The notes beneath the pieces were generated by a model. That model searched no databases. It was not told the DNA's origin and worked only from the letters and a program-made list of their open reading frames with translations. The position numbers were made by a program, and so were the translations under genes. DNA of 64,000 nt. It comes from Mycobacterium cookii (GTDB taxonomy: Bacteria; Actinomycetota; Actinomycetes; Mycobacteriales; Mycobacteriaceae). Positions 39,170-50,800 of the stretch are shown one piece after another. Each line of letters opens with the position of its first letter. Position 1 is the first letter of the stretch. The DNA lies in assembly GCF_010727945.1 (NCBI RefSeq), contig NZ_AP022569.1, positions 1,426,001 to 1,490,000 on the forward strand. Direction: 5' to 3'.

Positions 39170-40436
39170 CATCTCTCCTGGTCAAAGAATCGGTACCGGT
39201 GCTCAACTCGGCGCCCAGCACCCGGTCGGACAGCAGCCCGAGACAGCTGAGGTTGGGGAAGCCGGGACCCTGATTGAGCCCGGCGAGGTTGGGCAAGAAC
39301 AACTTCGGTGCGACGTCGATGACCGCGAGGTCGTGTCCGATCGCTTCCTGGACGCGGTCGCCGCTCAGCGGACCGCCCAGCCCCAGCTCGAGCAGGTCGA
39401 GCGCGTCCTGACTGAACAGCGTGGTGAACCACAGCGGGTCGGCGCCCGATCCGTCGATGACCAGGTCGAAACCATGGACCGTTTCCAGGTTTTCACTGCC
39501 GCGGTTGGTCGACAGCGTGAGCCGGATCTGCTCGTCGCGGCCCACCGCGTGCGCCACCCGTCCGCGTAGGTGGCGGATGCGATCGTCGGCCAGCAGCGCA
39601 TCCTGGACATTGGACGAGAACACCCCGCGGTCGGTCCGGGCGATCGCATCGCGCCGCTCGTCTACCGTCAGCGCCGTCCAGTCGCTGGGGTCGGAGAACA
39701 GCGCGTTTTCGAAGAAGCTCTCACCGCGGGTGAACAACGTCACCTGCGGCGAGATGACCGTGATCGTCGAAACCCGGTGCCGGAACAGCTCGTTGAGCAT
39801 CGCAGCGGCTGTCTCGCCGCCGCCGATCACCGCCACCCGCTCCGCGCTGATCCGTTCGTGCTGACCGGCGCGATGCCAGAACTGTGCGATCGACAACACC
39901 CGCGGATTGCCCGGCAGCAGTGACCGCTCGGCTTGTCCGGGCCCGGTGATCATCAAACCGTCTGCGTGAACTGTGGTTTCATCGGTGTGCAGCGCCCACT
40001 GCTCACCGTCCACCGCGAGCTTCTCGACGTCACCGTAGATCACGGTCATGCCGATCTGGTCGGCGACCCAGCGCAGGTACTGGCTCCACCGCCGGTGTGT
40101 GGGCGCGGGTCTGCCGCGGTCGATCCACTGCGCGAACTCGCTGGTGGCAATCAGATACGACTGCCAGCTGTAGCGCATCATCCGCTCGTCGAGTTCGGCG
40201 TTGCGACGCGGCACCAACGACGAGCGGTACGGAAAGCCGACGTCTTTCTCCGGGCTGGTTCCCAGTCGTTGCGCGCCGTCGGTCCAGCCGCCGCTGGCCT
40301 GCCAGTTGGCACCGACTCCGATCCGCTCGACGGCGACGACGTGCGGCGCGTCGACGCCCATCTCGGCCAGCACGTGCGCCTTGGCAGCAACGGCCACCGC
40401 TTTCACTCCGCCGCCGAGCACGCCCAGTGTGCTCAT
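39150..40436 (-). CDS. mbtG: L-lysine N6-monooxygenase (hydroxylase)
   Basis: FAD/NADPH enzyme that N-hydroxylates the lysine side chains of mycobactin, giving the iron-chelating hydroxamates. 428 residues from ATG 40436 ([20 protein letters not shown]). FAD-binding GGGVKA at the N-terminus, NADPH motif [17 protein letters not shown] (about 210), and [12 protein letters not shown] near the end. ATGA overlap with the mbtF stop. The C-terminus overlaps mbtH. Confidence 0.96.
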   Translation of the reverse strand: MSTLGVLGGGVKAVAVAAKAHVLAEMGVDAPHVVAVERIGVGANWQASGGWTDGAQRLGTSPEKDVGFPYRSSLVPRRNAELDERMMRYSWQSYLIATSEFAQWIDRGRPAPTHRRWSQYLRWVADQIGMTVIYGDVEKLAVDGEQWALHTDETTVHADGLMITGPGQAERSLLPGNPRVLSIAQFWHRAGQHERISAERVAVIGGGETAAAMLNELFRHRVSTITVISPQVTLFTRGESFFENALFSDPSDWTALTVDERRDAIARTDRGVFSSNVQDALLADDRIRHLRGRVAHAVGRDEQIRLTLSTNRGSENLETVHGFDLVIDGSGADPLWFTTLFSQDALDLLELGLGGPLSGDRVQEAIGHDLAVIDVAPKLFLPNLAGLNQGPGFPNLSCLGLLSDRVLGAELSTGTDSLTRRDDEHQPL

Positions 40437-43400
40437 GTCACCATCTCCTCGAGCGCCTGCCGCCAAAGTCCTTGCAATTCGGTGATATCCGACTGCCCGA
40501 GAATGTCGGGAAGCGAACGCCACTGCGTCACCAACACCTGATGCTCGCCACTGCCCAGCACGGTTGCGACCAGGCTCAGCTCATAGCGCACCGCCAGATC
40601 CGGCTCGGGCAGCGGCGACACTCCGTTCAGCAGGCTACGGTCCAGCCACAGCCCGTTGGTACCACTGACGTCGGCGTGACCGAGGTAGTTCAGCAGCAGC
40701 TGCGGCCCGTCGAACTCAGCGAGCCGATTCGCGGTGTCCCGGCGAAGGTAGCGCAGCAACCCGTAATCGACACCGTCGCCGGGGATTGCGGTCAACAGTT
40801 CGTGCACCCGTCGCGGGTCCTCGGTGTCCACTCGCAGCGGGTAGATCGCGCTGAGCAGTCCCACGGTCTCGGTGCTGTCGATGCCGCCGTCGAACAGGGC
40901 ATCGGCGCGGCCGTGGGTCTCCAGCGCGAGCAACGGCGGCGGCGTCGGCTGGCCGCGACTCTGCCGCCATCGGGTGATCACCTGCGCCGCCGCCGCGACG
41001 AGCACCTCGAACACCGGCAGGCCCGACCGCATCAGCCGGGCGGTGGTCGCGGTGTCGAGCATCGCGGTCGACACCAGCAGATCGCGCGCACGGTCGGTGG
41101 CCGGCCGCAGCCGTCGCTGTCCGAGGTCTGGGTCGTCGCCGGCGAGCTGCGCGGCCCAATACGGCTCGCTGTCAAGGGTTTCGGCGCGCCCGGCCATCGC
41201 CCGAACCCAACGCCGGTAGCTGGTGTGCTCACGCACCGGCGCGGGTGTCATGCCGGCGAGCAGGGCGTGCAGGGTGGCGTCGAGTTCGCCGAGCACCACT
41301 TGCCAGGACACCGGGTCCATGGCCAGCACATGGGCGGCCAGCACCAGCACACTCTGCCCGGTCGGGGGCCGCAGCCATGTCGCCGCGACGAGCTTTCCAC
41401 GCTCGGGGTCCAGGCCGTCGATCGCGCGCGCGGTGTGTTCGCGGACGGCGGCCTGCAGGTCGTCGGCCACCGATACCTCGGTCAGGAACTCGCCGGCCGA
41501 ACCGGCGTGCAACGTCATGGTGGCGCGGTCCAGCCGACTGCGCAGCACTTCGTGTCCGTCGACGATGATCGCCAGCGCCGCGCGCAACTGGTCCCCGGTC
41601 ACGCCGTCGGGCAGCCGGATCGCCTCGGCCTGCGCCAATCTGCGCGGCTCGCCGAACTCGTAGAGCCAGTGAGCGTTGGGCAGCAACGGTATTGGCCCGG
41701 TCGCGTCGTCGGCTTCGAGCGAGGTGTCATGCCCGTAGAGGGCCTCGGCGTCTATGGCGGCGGCGAGTTCGCGAACGCTGCCGCATTCCAGCACCAGCCG
41801 AGCCCGCAGCGCGAGGCCGCGGCGACGGGCCGACTGGACGACCGACAGTGCCACGATGCTGTCCAGGCCCAGTTCCAGGAAGCCGGCGTCGGGCTCAATC
41901 CTGTTGACCTGAAGTATCTCGGCGAGCACGTCGAGCAGCGTCGACTCGGTGGCGGTCTGCGGCTCGCCTCCGGCGGGCTCCGCCGTGTCGGCCGACTCGA
42001 TTGCCGCCAAGGCGGCTTCGTCCAATTTGCCGTTCGCGGTCAGCGGAATCTCGTCGACGATGACGATGCGCTGCGGAACCATGTAGCGGGGCAGCCGACC
42101 GACCAGCATGCGGCGAAGCTCCGGTAACGAGGTCGAATCACCCACCGCCACATAGGCAGTCAACCGCGGAACACCGCGGTGCTCGTGTACCACCACGCAG
42201 GCCTGCCGCACGCCGGGGTGTGATTCGAGGACGACGGCAATCTCCGCGGGTTCGACGCGGTGGCCGCGGATCTTCACCTGAGCGTCAGCCCGGCCGACGT
42301 AGTGCAGCGATCCGTCGGGCTGCCGTCGGACCAGATCGCCGGTCCGGTACATCCGTTCGCCGGTGCCGAACGGATCGGCCACAAACCGCTGGACGGTCTC
42401 GGGTGCACGGCCCAGGTAGCCGCGGGCCAACTGCGCGCCGCCGAGATACAACTCCCCCGCCACCCCGTACGCCACCGGCCGCAGCGCGGAGTCCAGCACG
42501 TAGCCGCGGGTGGATGTCGTCGGACGCCCGATCGACGGTTCGTCGTAGTCGTCGATCGCGGCCACCACCGCTTCCACCGTGGTTTCGGTTGGGCCGTAAC
42601 AATTGAAGGCGGTCATCCCGGTGCGACGGCACGCCGCGCGAATGAACGACCAGGAAGCGCCGCCCAAGGCTTCGCCACCCAGCGCCAGCACCGCCAGCGG
42701 GACGCGGGTCAGCAGGCCGGCCGACCGCAGTTGGGCGAACATCGACGGGGTGGTGTCGATCATGTCGACGCCGTGCTCGGCGATGGCCGCGACCAACGCT
42801 TCGGCGTCGGTCTGCGTGCGCTCGTCGACGACATGGACGGCGTGACCGTCGAGCAGCGCGACCAGCGGCTGCCAGGCCGCATCGAACGCGAAGGACCACG
42901 CGTGCGCGATGCACAGCGGGCGGCCCAGCCGCTTCGCCGCCGGCCGGAGCACATGGTCGACGTGGTCATCGGCGTATGCGCCGACGGCGGCGTGAGTTCC
43001 GATGACGCCCTTCGGTTCTCCCGTCGTCCCCGAGGTGAACACCACATACGCGGCCTGGTCCGGGCTGACGTCGACGGGCCGGAAATCGTCGGAGCCGTCG
43101 ACGTCACGGACGACGTCGTCGTCGATCACGATGGCCGCGCCGCTTTGCCGCAGGATCGAGTTCACCCGTTCTGCGGGCATTGCCGGTTCCAGCGGGACGT
43201 ACATCGCGCCGGTCTTGAGCACCGCCAGGATCGCGACGATGTAGTCCGGTCCGCGGGGCAGCGTGATCGCGACTGGGCTTTCGGCACATGCACCGCGGGC
43301 GGACAGCGCGCCCGCCAGCCGGTTGGCCGCCGTATCGAGTTCGCGGTAGCTCAGGGCGCCACCCGCCCAGGTGATCGCCGAGCTGTCCGGCGTCCGTGCG

Positions 43401-44839
43401 GCGGCCGCTGCGAACCGCGTGTGAATCCCCTGCTTCGTAGCGGATTTCGTTGGTGAACCAACCAGCGGCGCCGACTCGTCGGCAGTCAGGATGCTGACGT
43501 CGCGCAGCGGGCGGTCCCAGCTGTCCAGCAGCCGCTCGGCGGTGCTCAGCAACCGGTCGCCCAGCATCTGCGCGGTGGTGTTGCCCAGCGCGCTGTCGAT
43601 CACCTCGACCATCAGAACCAGCCCATCGTCGGCCATGTGCGCCGCGAGCACGATCGGGAAATGGGTCAGGCTTTCCACTGCGGCCGGCCGGAATGTCACT
43701 CCGGTGCCGACCAATTCGTCGCCTGCGGCCAAGCCGCCGGTCGGAAAGTTCTCGTAGACCAGCAGCGAGTCGTACATTTCGCCGACACTGCCCAGCGCGC
43801 GCAGCTGCGCGTGCCCGAGGTAGCTGTGCTCACGCAGCATCGCCGAGTCACGTTGCACCGCCAGGCATTGCTCACCGGCAGGGGTGCCGGGATCGAGCTG
43901 CACGCGTAACGGGACGGTGTTGATGAACAGGCCGACCATGGTCTCGACGCCGGTCAACTCGGCCGGCCGGCCGGACACGGTGACCCCGAAGACCACGTCG
44001 GTGCGGTCGGTCAGCCGCGACACGATCAATGCCCATGCCGTCTGCAGCACGGTGTTCAGCGTGACTCCGCGCGAGCGGGCGCCGTCGACCAGTCGCTTGG
44101 TCGCCTGGGCGCCGAGCTGCAGTTCGGTGCGCCGCGGCAGACCGGCGGCCTTGCGCGCGGCGTCGGAGCCGCCGAACGCGGCCGCCAGCATTGTCGGGCC
44201 CGGCATGCCGGCCAGATGCTCGCGCCACACCCGTTGGCTGGCTTGCTGATCGCGGCCCGCGAGCCAGCCGATGTAGTCCCGGTATGGCCGTGGCGCCACC
44301 GGCAACGCGGCGGGATCCCCGCCGGCCCGGTAGAGAATCATCATCTCGGTCACGAACACCGGCAGCGACCAGCCGTCGATGACGATATGGTGTGCGGTGA
44401 TCACCAACCGCCAACGCGCATCGGGCAATTCGATGAGCAGGAAGCGGATTGCCGGTCGCCGTTCGAGGTCGAACGGGCGTCGCCGCTCGTCGGCTTCCAA
44501 TTCCCCGAGGTCCGCCGCGGCGGCGGTGACGTCCCGCCAGGGCAACTCGACCCGGGACGGGACGATCTGCACCGGCCGCGGGATGCCCCGGCTGAAGAAG
44601 CTGGCCCGCAAGTTGGGGTGGCGGATCAGCATCGTCGACGCGCAGTCGCGAAGCAACGCGACGTCCAGTGCGCCGAAGATGTCGGCGGCCATGCCGATCA
44701 CGTACGGATCGTCGGCGGGTTGGCCTTCGCTGAATTCCGCCAGTGCAGTCAGCGAATACAGCCCCTCCTGCAGCGGGCTCAGCGCCATCACGTCCTCGAT
44801 GTCGGAGGTGACGTCAGCCTGAGTGTCGGCGGCTGTCAT
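40433..44839 (-). CDS. mbtF: Mycobactin NRPS MbtF: C-A-T with terminal epimerisation-like domain
   Basis: 1,468-residue lysine-incorporating, terminal NRPS of mycobactin; release is thought to cyclise the last lysine to a caprolactam. C domain about 25-450 with HHIVIDGW (about 149), A domain about 470-930 (YVVFTSGTTGEPKG about 603; A4 SFAFDAAW with Asp), T domain LELGLDSIVALS (about 996), then a final domain about 1050-1460. This last domain resembles an epimerisation/condensation domain; its active-site motif reads AHVLAMDPVSW, where the usual first His-His is altered. By eye the A-domain pocket has acidic residues, which suits lysine. ATG 44839 overlaps the mbtE stop (ATGA). Confidence 0.95.
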   Translation of the reverse strand: MTAADTQADVTSDIEDVMALSPLQEGLYSLTALAEFSEGQPADDPYVIGMAADIFGALDVALLRDCASTMLIRHPNLRASFFSRGIPRPVQIVPSRVELPWRDVTAAAADLGELEADERRRPFDLERRPAIRFLLIELPDARWRLVITAHHIVIDGWSLPVFVTEMMILYRAGGDPAALPVAPRPYRDYIGWLAGRDQQASQRVWREHLAGMPGPTMLAAAFGGSDAARKAAGLPRRTELQLGAQATKRLVDGARSRGVTLNTVLQTAWALIVSRLTDRTDVVFGVTVSGRPAELTGVETMVGLFINTVPLRVQLDPGTPAGEQCLAVQRDSAMLREHSYLGHAQLRALGSVGEMYDSLLVYENFPTGGLAAGDELVGTGVTFRPAAVESLTHFPIVLAAHMADDGLVLMVEVIDSALGNTTAQMLGDRLLSTAERLLDSWDRPLRDVSILTADESAPLVGSPTKSATKQGIHTRFAAAAARTPDSSAITWAGGALSYRELDTAANRLAGALSARGACAESPVAITLPRGPDYIVAILAVLKTGAMYVPLEPAMPAERVNSILRQSGAAIVIDDDVVRDVDGSDDFRPVDVSPDQAAYVVFTSGTTGEPKGVIGTHAAVGAYADDHVDHVLRPAAKRLGRPLCIAHAWSFAFDAAWQPLVALLDGHAVHVVDERTQTDAEALVAAIAEHGVDMIDTTPSMFAQLRSAGLLTRVPLAVLALGGEALGGASWSFIRAACRRTGMTAFNCYGPTETTVEAVVAAIDDYDEPSIGRPTTSTRGYVLDSALRPVAYGVAGELYLGGAQLARGYLGRAPETVQRFVADPFGTGERMYRTGDLVRRQPDGSLHYVGRADAQVKIRGHRVEPAEIAVVLESHPGVRQACVVVHEHRGVPRLTAYVAVGDSTSLPELRRMLVGRLPRYMVPQRIVIVDEIPLTANGKLDEAALAAIESADTAEPAGGEPQTATESTLLDVLAEILQVNRIEPDAGFLELGLDSIVALSVVQSARRRGLALRARLVLECGSVRELAAAIDAEALYGHDTSLEADDATGPIPLLPNAHWLYEFGEPRRLAQAEAIRLPDGVTGDQLRAALAIIVDGHEVLRSRLDRATMTLHAGSAGEFLTEVSVADDLQAAVREHTARAIDGLDPERGKLVAATWLRPPTGQSVLVLAAHVLAMDPVSWQVVLGELDATLHALLAGMTPAPVREHTSYRRWVRAMAGRAETLDSEPYWAAQLAGDDPDLGQRRLRPATDRARDLLVSTAMLDTATTARLMRSGLPVFEVLVAAAAQVITRWRQSRGQPTPPPLLALETHGRADALFDGGIDSTETVGLLSAIYPLRVDTEDPRRVHELLTAIPGDGVDYGLLRYLRRDTANRLAEFDGPQLLLNYLGHADVSGTNGLWLDRSLLNGVSPLPEPDLAVRYELSLVATVLGSGEHQVLVTQWRSLPDILGQSDITELQGLWRQALEEMVT

Positions 44840-47800
44840 GATGTTCCGTCGCGCGATGCCGACCACAGTTGGGTCACCGCGGCCAGGTCGGCCGGTGAGA
44901 GTCCCGAGGTGCTCATCGGCTCGAATCGGGTCTCGATCGGCTCACCCGCGTCACCCGCTTCGAATGCGTCGACGGCGGCGGCCAGTTGCTCGACCGTGGG
45001 GTTTTCGAACACCATGCGGGGGTTGACGTTCAAGCCGACCGCCCTTGCGCGAGAGGCCAACTGGACCGACAGGATGCTGTCGCCACCGAGTGCGAAGAAG
45101 TCGTCGGACCGCCCGACGTCGGCGGTCGACAACAGGTCGGCGAACACCGCGGCCAGCGCGCGCTCGGTCGCGGTGCGCGCCGGATCGGTCCGGCCGCCGG
45201 TGCTGACCGCCGGCCGCGGCAGCCCCGGCCGGTTCAGCTTGCCCGACTCGGTCTTGGGCAACGCGTCCAGCACGGTCAGCGACGACGGCACCATGTATCC
45301 CGGCAATGCGTTGCTGACCGCGGCCCGCACCGTGGCCGCGAACGACGCCTTAACCGCCTCGTCCGCGATCGGCCGTTGCGGCACAACGTATCCGGCCAGG
45401 CTGGTGCCGTCGTGCAGGTCCCAGGTGCGGGCGGCGGCGGCCGCCACCCCGTCGGCCGCTGTCAGCGCGGCCTCGACTTCGGCGAGCTCGACCCGGAATC
45501 CGCGCACCTGCACCTGATGGTCGGCGCGACCGGCGAACTCGAGTTGACCGTCCTCGGTCCATCTCGCGAGATCGCCACTGCGGTACAACCGGCTACCGGG
45601 GTCGCCGCCGAAAGGATTGGCCACAAATCGTGTCACGGTCAGCGCGGGACGCTTCCAGTAGCCGCGAGCCAACTGGTCACCGGCGTAATACAACTCGCCG
45701 ACAACACCGACCGGCACCGGCCGCATGCCGTCGTCGAGCAGATACGCCGACGCTCCGGCCACCGGCGAACCGACGAGCGGCTTGGGTGGTCCCAGCCGAC
45801 CCCGGGACACGGCGCCGGATGTCTCGGTCGAGCCGATGTTGTTCAACAGTTCGGGGCCGCCCGCGCACGCGGCTGTCAGCCGTTGCAACAGCGAACTGCT
45901 CACCGGCTCTCCGCCGCACACCAGCCTCGCGAGCGAGCCGACCGCATCCGGAGAGCTGTCGACGAGTGCGGACACCAGGCTGGGCACTGCGGTGATCTGT
46001 GCGACCGATTCGCGTTTCATCAGCGCCGCAAGGGCTTCGGCGTCGCGGTGCTCGGCGTCGTCGGCCAGGATCATGGTGGCGCCCGCGGCCAGACCGGCGA
46101 GCAGTTCCATGCCGCCCTCCAGGAACGTCATCGAGGCCTGCGACAGGCGGATGTCATCGGCGGTCCGCGGCGGGTAATTCCGCAGCTGCCAGTCCAGGCG
46201 GGCCGCCATCGCACGTTGAGTACCTACGGCGCCCTTGGGTTTTCCGGTCGATCCGGAGGTGAAGACCAGGTACATCGGATCGTCGGGATGCGGCAACCGG
46301 TATGCGGCAGCGCGGTCGGGGCCGTCCACAGCGGCACGCACCGCCGCGTCGTCCAGCGAAAGCACGACGCCCGCATAGTCTTCCGGCATGGTGTCGACCG
46401 CTTCGATCGTCGCCACCACGACCGGTGGCCGCACGTCGTCGAGCATGAACTGCTTGCGTGCCAGCGGGTAGTTGGGGTCTATCGGGAAGTATGCGCCGCC
46501 GGCCTTCACGATGGCCACCAGTGCCACGACCATGTCGATGCTCCGTCGCATCGACAGCCCGACGAATGAGCCAGGCCGCACGCCATAATCGGTGAGAAGC
46601 GCCGCGAGGTTGTCCGAACGGCGATGCAGGGCAACGTAGTCGAGTTCCTCGCCGGCGCAACGAACAGCGATTCGCCCGGCCGGTAGCGCCCGGCTCGGCT
46701 CGAGGAGCTCCGGTACCGTGCGGGGCCGATCGGATGGCGGCTGTTCGCCTCGGCTCCAGTCGGTCAGGATGCGCTGCTGCTCGTCGACATCGGTCAGCAC
46801 CACATCACGCACGCTCTGGTCGATGTCATCGGCGAATTCGGTCACCACCCGGGTCAGCCAACCGGCCACCCGTTCGATCGTGCTCCGCTCGTACAGTTCG
46901 GTGCGAAATACGAGATGGCCGTTGTACCCGATCCCGTCGGACCCGTCGGTGCCGAAGAAGTTGACGCTCAGGTCCGCGTGGGCCATGTCGAACGCCGGGT
47001 CCAGCGATTCGCAGATGGTGTCCTGCTCGATGATGCGCGTGGCCGGCAGGTGATCCCGCACATGCACGACGACCTGGAACAGCGGATTACGCGACAGCGA
47101 TCGCACCGGGCTGACACTGTCGACCACCCGGTCGAACGGCAGGTCTTGGTGTGCGTAAGCGGCCAGCGCCGTTTCCCGCGCCCGAGCCAACACCTCCCGC
47201 AGTGTCGGGTTGCCGCTCACGTCGTTGCGCAGCACCAGGATGTTCACGAAAAAGCCGATCAATTGGTCCAATTCGGCCTCGGTGCGGCCGGCCACCGGCG
47301 TGCCCAGCGGGATGTCGGTGCCGCCGCCCGCTTTGTGCAACACGACAGCGACGGCGGCCTGCAGCGCCATGAATTCGGTGACGCCCAATTCGCGGCACCG
47401 GTCGGCGAGCTTCGCACGCGTCGCCGCGTCGATGCTGAACGTCACCGATTCGCCGTCGCCGCTGGGCAGCGGCGGGCGCGGGAAGTCGGGTCGCAGCCCA
47501 CTGTCCTCGGGCAGGCCGGATAGCCGGCGTGTCCAGTAGTCCCGTTCCGCGGCGGCGACCGGGGTTTCCTGTCCGCCCGGCTCGCCCAGGAAAGTTCGTT
47601 GCCAGGCAGCGTAATCGGCGTATTGCACGCGTAGCGGCGCCCACGACGGGGCATCACCGGCACGGCGTGCCCGGTATGCCGTGATCACGTCGGCGAACAG
47701 CACGCCGGCGGACCAATGGTCGGATGCGATGTGATGAACCACCAGTGACAGCACGTGTTCCGCGCCGGCCCGCAACACGGCGACTCGGATCGGCCACTCC

Positions 47801-50800
47801 CGGTCGAGCTCGAAGCAGTGTCGCCGTTCGGCTTCCAGCCGCTCATGTAGCCAGGCCTCACCGTCGCCGTCGGCGCGGTGCACCGTCGGCTCGGCGGCGT
47901 CGTTGATCACCTGATAGGGCACGCCGTCGGCGTCGATGTAGGTGGTGCGCAGGATTTCGTGACGGGTGATGACGTCGCCGACCGCGGCGACCAACGCGTC
48001 GATGTCCCAAGGTCCGGTCAGCCGGGCCGCGAACGGGATGTTGTTGACCGGGCTCGGCCCGTCGACGCGGTAGGCGAACCAGCTGCGCAGCTGCGAGGCC
48101 GACAGCGGTAACGGCTCGTCGTGGGCGGTCGCGATCAGCTTGGGCCGTGATGGCGCCCGCTCGCCCGAGCGCAGCTCGTCGACCCGCTGCGCGAGCAGGC
48201 CGACGGTGCCCAACTCGAAAATGTCGCGGATGCCCAGTTCCACATCGCATTCCGAGCGGATCGCGGTGACGAGCTTGGTGGCGACCAGGGAATGGCCGCC
48301 CAGGTCGAAGAACGAGTCGTCGACGCCGACCCGGTCGTGGCCGAGCAGCCCGGAAAACATTGTCGCGATACGGCGTTCGGTCGCGGTGGCGGGGTCGCGA
48401 TATTCCGCTTTCGCCTGGATCGCCGGCTGCGGCAGCGACGTGCGATCGATCTTTCCGTGCGCGGTGATCGGGATCTCGTCTAGCACGACGTATGCCGCCG
48501 GGGTCATGTACTCCGGCAGCGCAGCGGCCACCCTGGCGCGGATCCGGCCGAGGTCGACGGTCTCGTGGCCGGCGCCGCCGAGCGGAGTTATGTAGCCCAC
48601 CAGGCTTTTACCCAGTTGCGGCAGGTCCGAGGCCACCACGACGGCCTGCCCGACGCTGGGGTCGACCGAGATCGCGGCCGCGACCTCGCCGAGTTCGATG
48701 CGGAAACCGCGGATCTTGACCTGCTCGTCGGCGCGGCCGACGAACTCGATGTCCCCGTCGGCGTTTCGCCGCGCCAGGTCACCGGAACGGTACAGCCGCC
48801 CGCCCGGGGTGAACGGGTCGGCGACGAAACGCTCCGCGGTCAGAGCCGGCCTTCGGTGGTAGCCGCGTGCGACATGCGTTCCACCGATGTAGATCTCGCC
48901 GATGACGCCGACCGGAACCGGTTGCAGCGCATCGTCGAGCAGGTGGACCTGGGTGTTGATCTTGGGCCGGCCGATCGGCACCACCCGAGTACCTTGGGCG
49001 CCCTCCACCGGATAGCTGGTGGCGTTGACGACGGTCTCGGTGGGCCCGTAGAAGTTGTACAGCAGCGCGTCGAAGGTGGCGTGGAACTTGTCGGCGATCT
49101 CGCCGGGCAGCGGCTCACCACCGATGGGCACCCGGCGAAGTGTGCGCCACTGGTTGACGCCGGGCAACGACAAGAACAGTCCGAGCAGCGCCGGGACGAA
49201 GTGCATCGAGGTGATGCCCTCATGACGTAGCAGCTCGGTCAGGTATGCGATGTCGCGCAGCCCGTCCGGTCGCGGAATCACCAGCCGGGCACCGCAGATC
49301 AGCGTCCCGAAGATCTCGCCGATGGACACGTCGAAGCTCGGCGAGGCGACCTGCAGCAGCCGGTCGGTTTCGTCGACTCGGTACTCGTCGCCGAACCAGA
49401 CGAAGTATTCGGCGATCGGCGCGTGCGGCACCGGGACACCTTTGGGTAGCCCGGTCGAACCTGAGGTGTAGATCAGGTACGCCGTGTTCTCCGGGCCCAG
49501 CGGACGGACCAACTCGTCGGCGGCCGGGTCGGTCTCCGGATAATCCGCGAGACCCGTAACAGGCTCGTGCAGAACCAGTTTCGCGTCGGCGTCCCCGAGG
49601 ATGAAGGTCAACCGGTCTTCCGGATAGGTCGGGTCGACAGGCAGGTAGACCGCCCCGGCTTTGAGGATGCCCAGCGCCGTCGTGACCAGTTCGGGCGACT
49701 TGTCGATCAGCACCGCGACGCGGTCCTCGGTGCCGATACCTCGCTCGATCAGCCAGTGCGCGAGCCGGTTTGCTGCGGCGTTGATCTCGCGATAGCTGTA
49801 CTGGCGGCCTTCGTACACGACGGCGACGGCATCCGGGGTGAGTTCCGCGCGCCGAGCCACCAGGCCCGGCAGCGTGCTGGCCGGGGTGGCGAAGTCCGCA
49901 CCGGTCGAGACCCGGCGCAGCCAGTCGGCATCCGCGTCGCTGAGCAGTCCGCAGGCGGACAGGCTGGTGTCCGGGTCGGTGAGCGCGTTGTCCAGCAGGA
50001 CGCCGTAGTGCCGCAGCAGCTGATCCACCAGCGGTCGATCCAAGACCTCGACCAGGTATTCGGCCTCGACGAGCGCACTACCGTCGGAAGCTGACTCAAT
50101 CATCAGCCCCAGCGGCAGTTGATTGAGGTGGCTGCGCAACTCAGCGCGCGCGCAGTGCACTCCCGGCGGGCTGAACCCACCGCCGTCGGGCTCACGCAGC
50201 CCGAAGCTGACCCGGGTCATCCGCTCGGCGCCGTGCCGTCGGTCCGGATTGGAGGTCCGTACCAACCACTCCAGGTCGACGTGGGAGTGCGCCATCGCGC
50301 CCACGGCGCTGTCACGGGTCTGTATCAGCAATTCGCGGAACGTCATTCGTGGCTGCGGGCCCATCCGCATCACCAGGGTATTGCCGTAGTAGCCGATCGC
50401 ACCCTCGGTGCCGGGGCCGCGGTTCAGCACCGGTGTGGCGACCAGGAAGTCGGAGGCGTGGGTATAGCGGTGAATCAGCGCGCCGAACGCGGCCATCAGC
50501 ACCATGTACGGGGTGGCACCGGTTTGCCTGGCGAGCAGCGCAACCCGGTCCATCGTCTGCGCCGACAACCGCGCCGTCGCGCGCTGCGCACGCCAGCTGC
50601 TCGGCACCACCGAGCCGTTTGCACCGGGAAGCTCCAGCGGTTCGGGCAGCTTCGTCATCAACGAGCGCCAGTAGTCCAAGTCCTCATCGACGTTTGGCAC
50701 CGCATCCGTCACGATCGGCAGCGGCCGCCCGGCGATGCTGTCCGGGTCGGCGTAAGCGGCGGTGAGGTCGGTGAAGAACGGCGCCCACGACCCGTCGTCC

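Noticed and set aside
40097..42127. 676-codon plus-strand open frame opposite mbtF
   Set aside because: Antisense shadow of NRPS sequence; no motif, no ribosome site, typical high-GC artefact.
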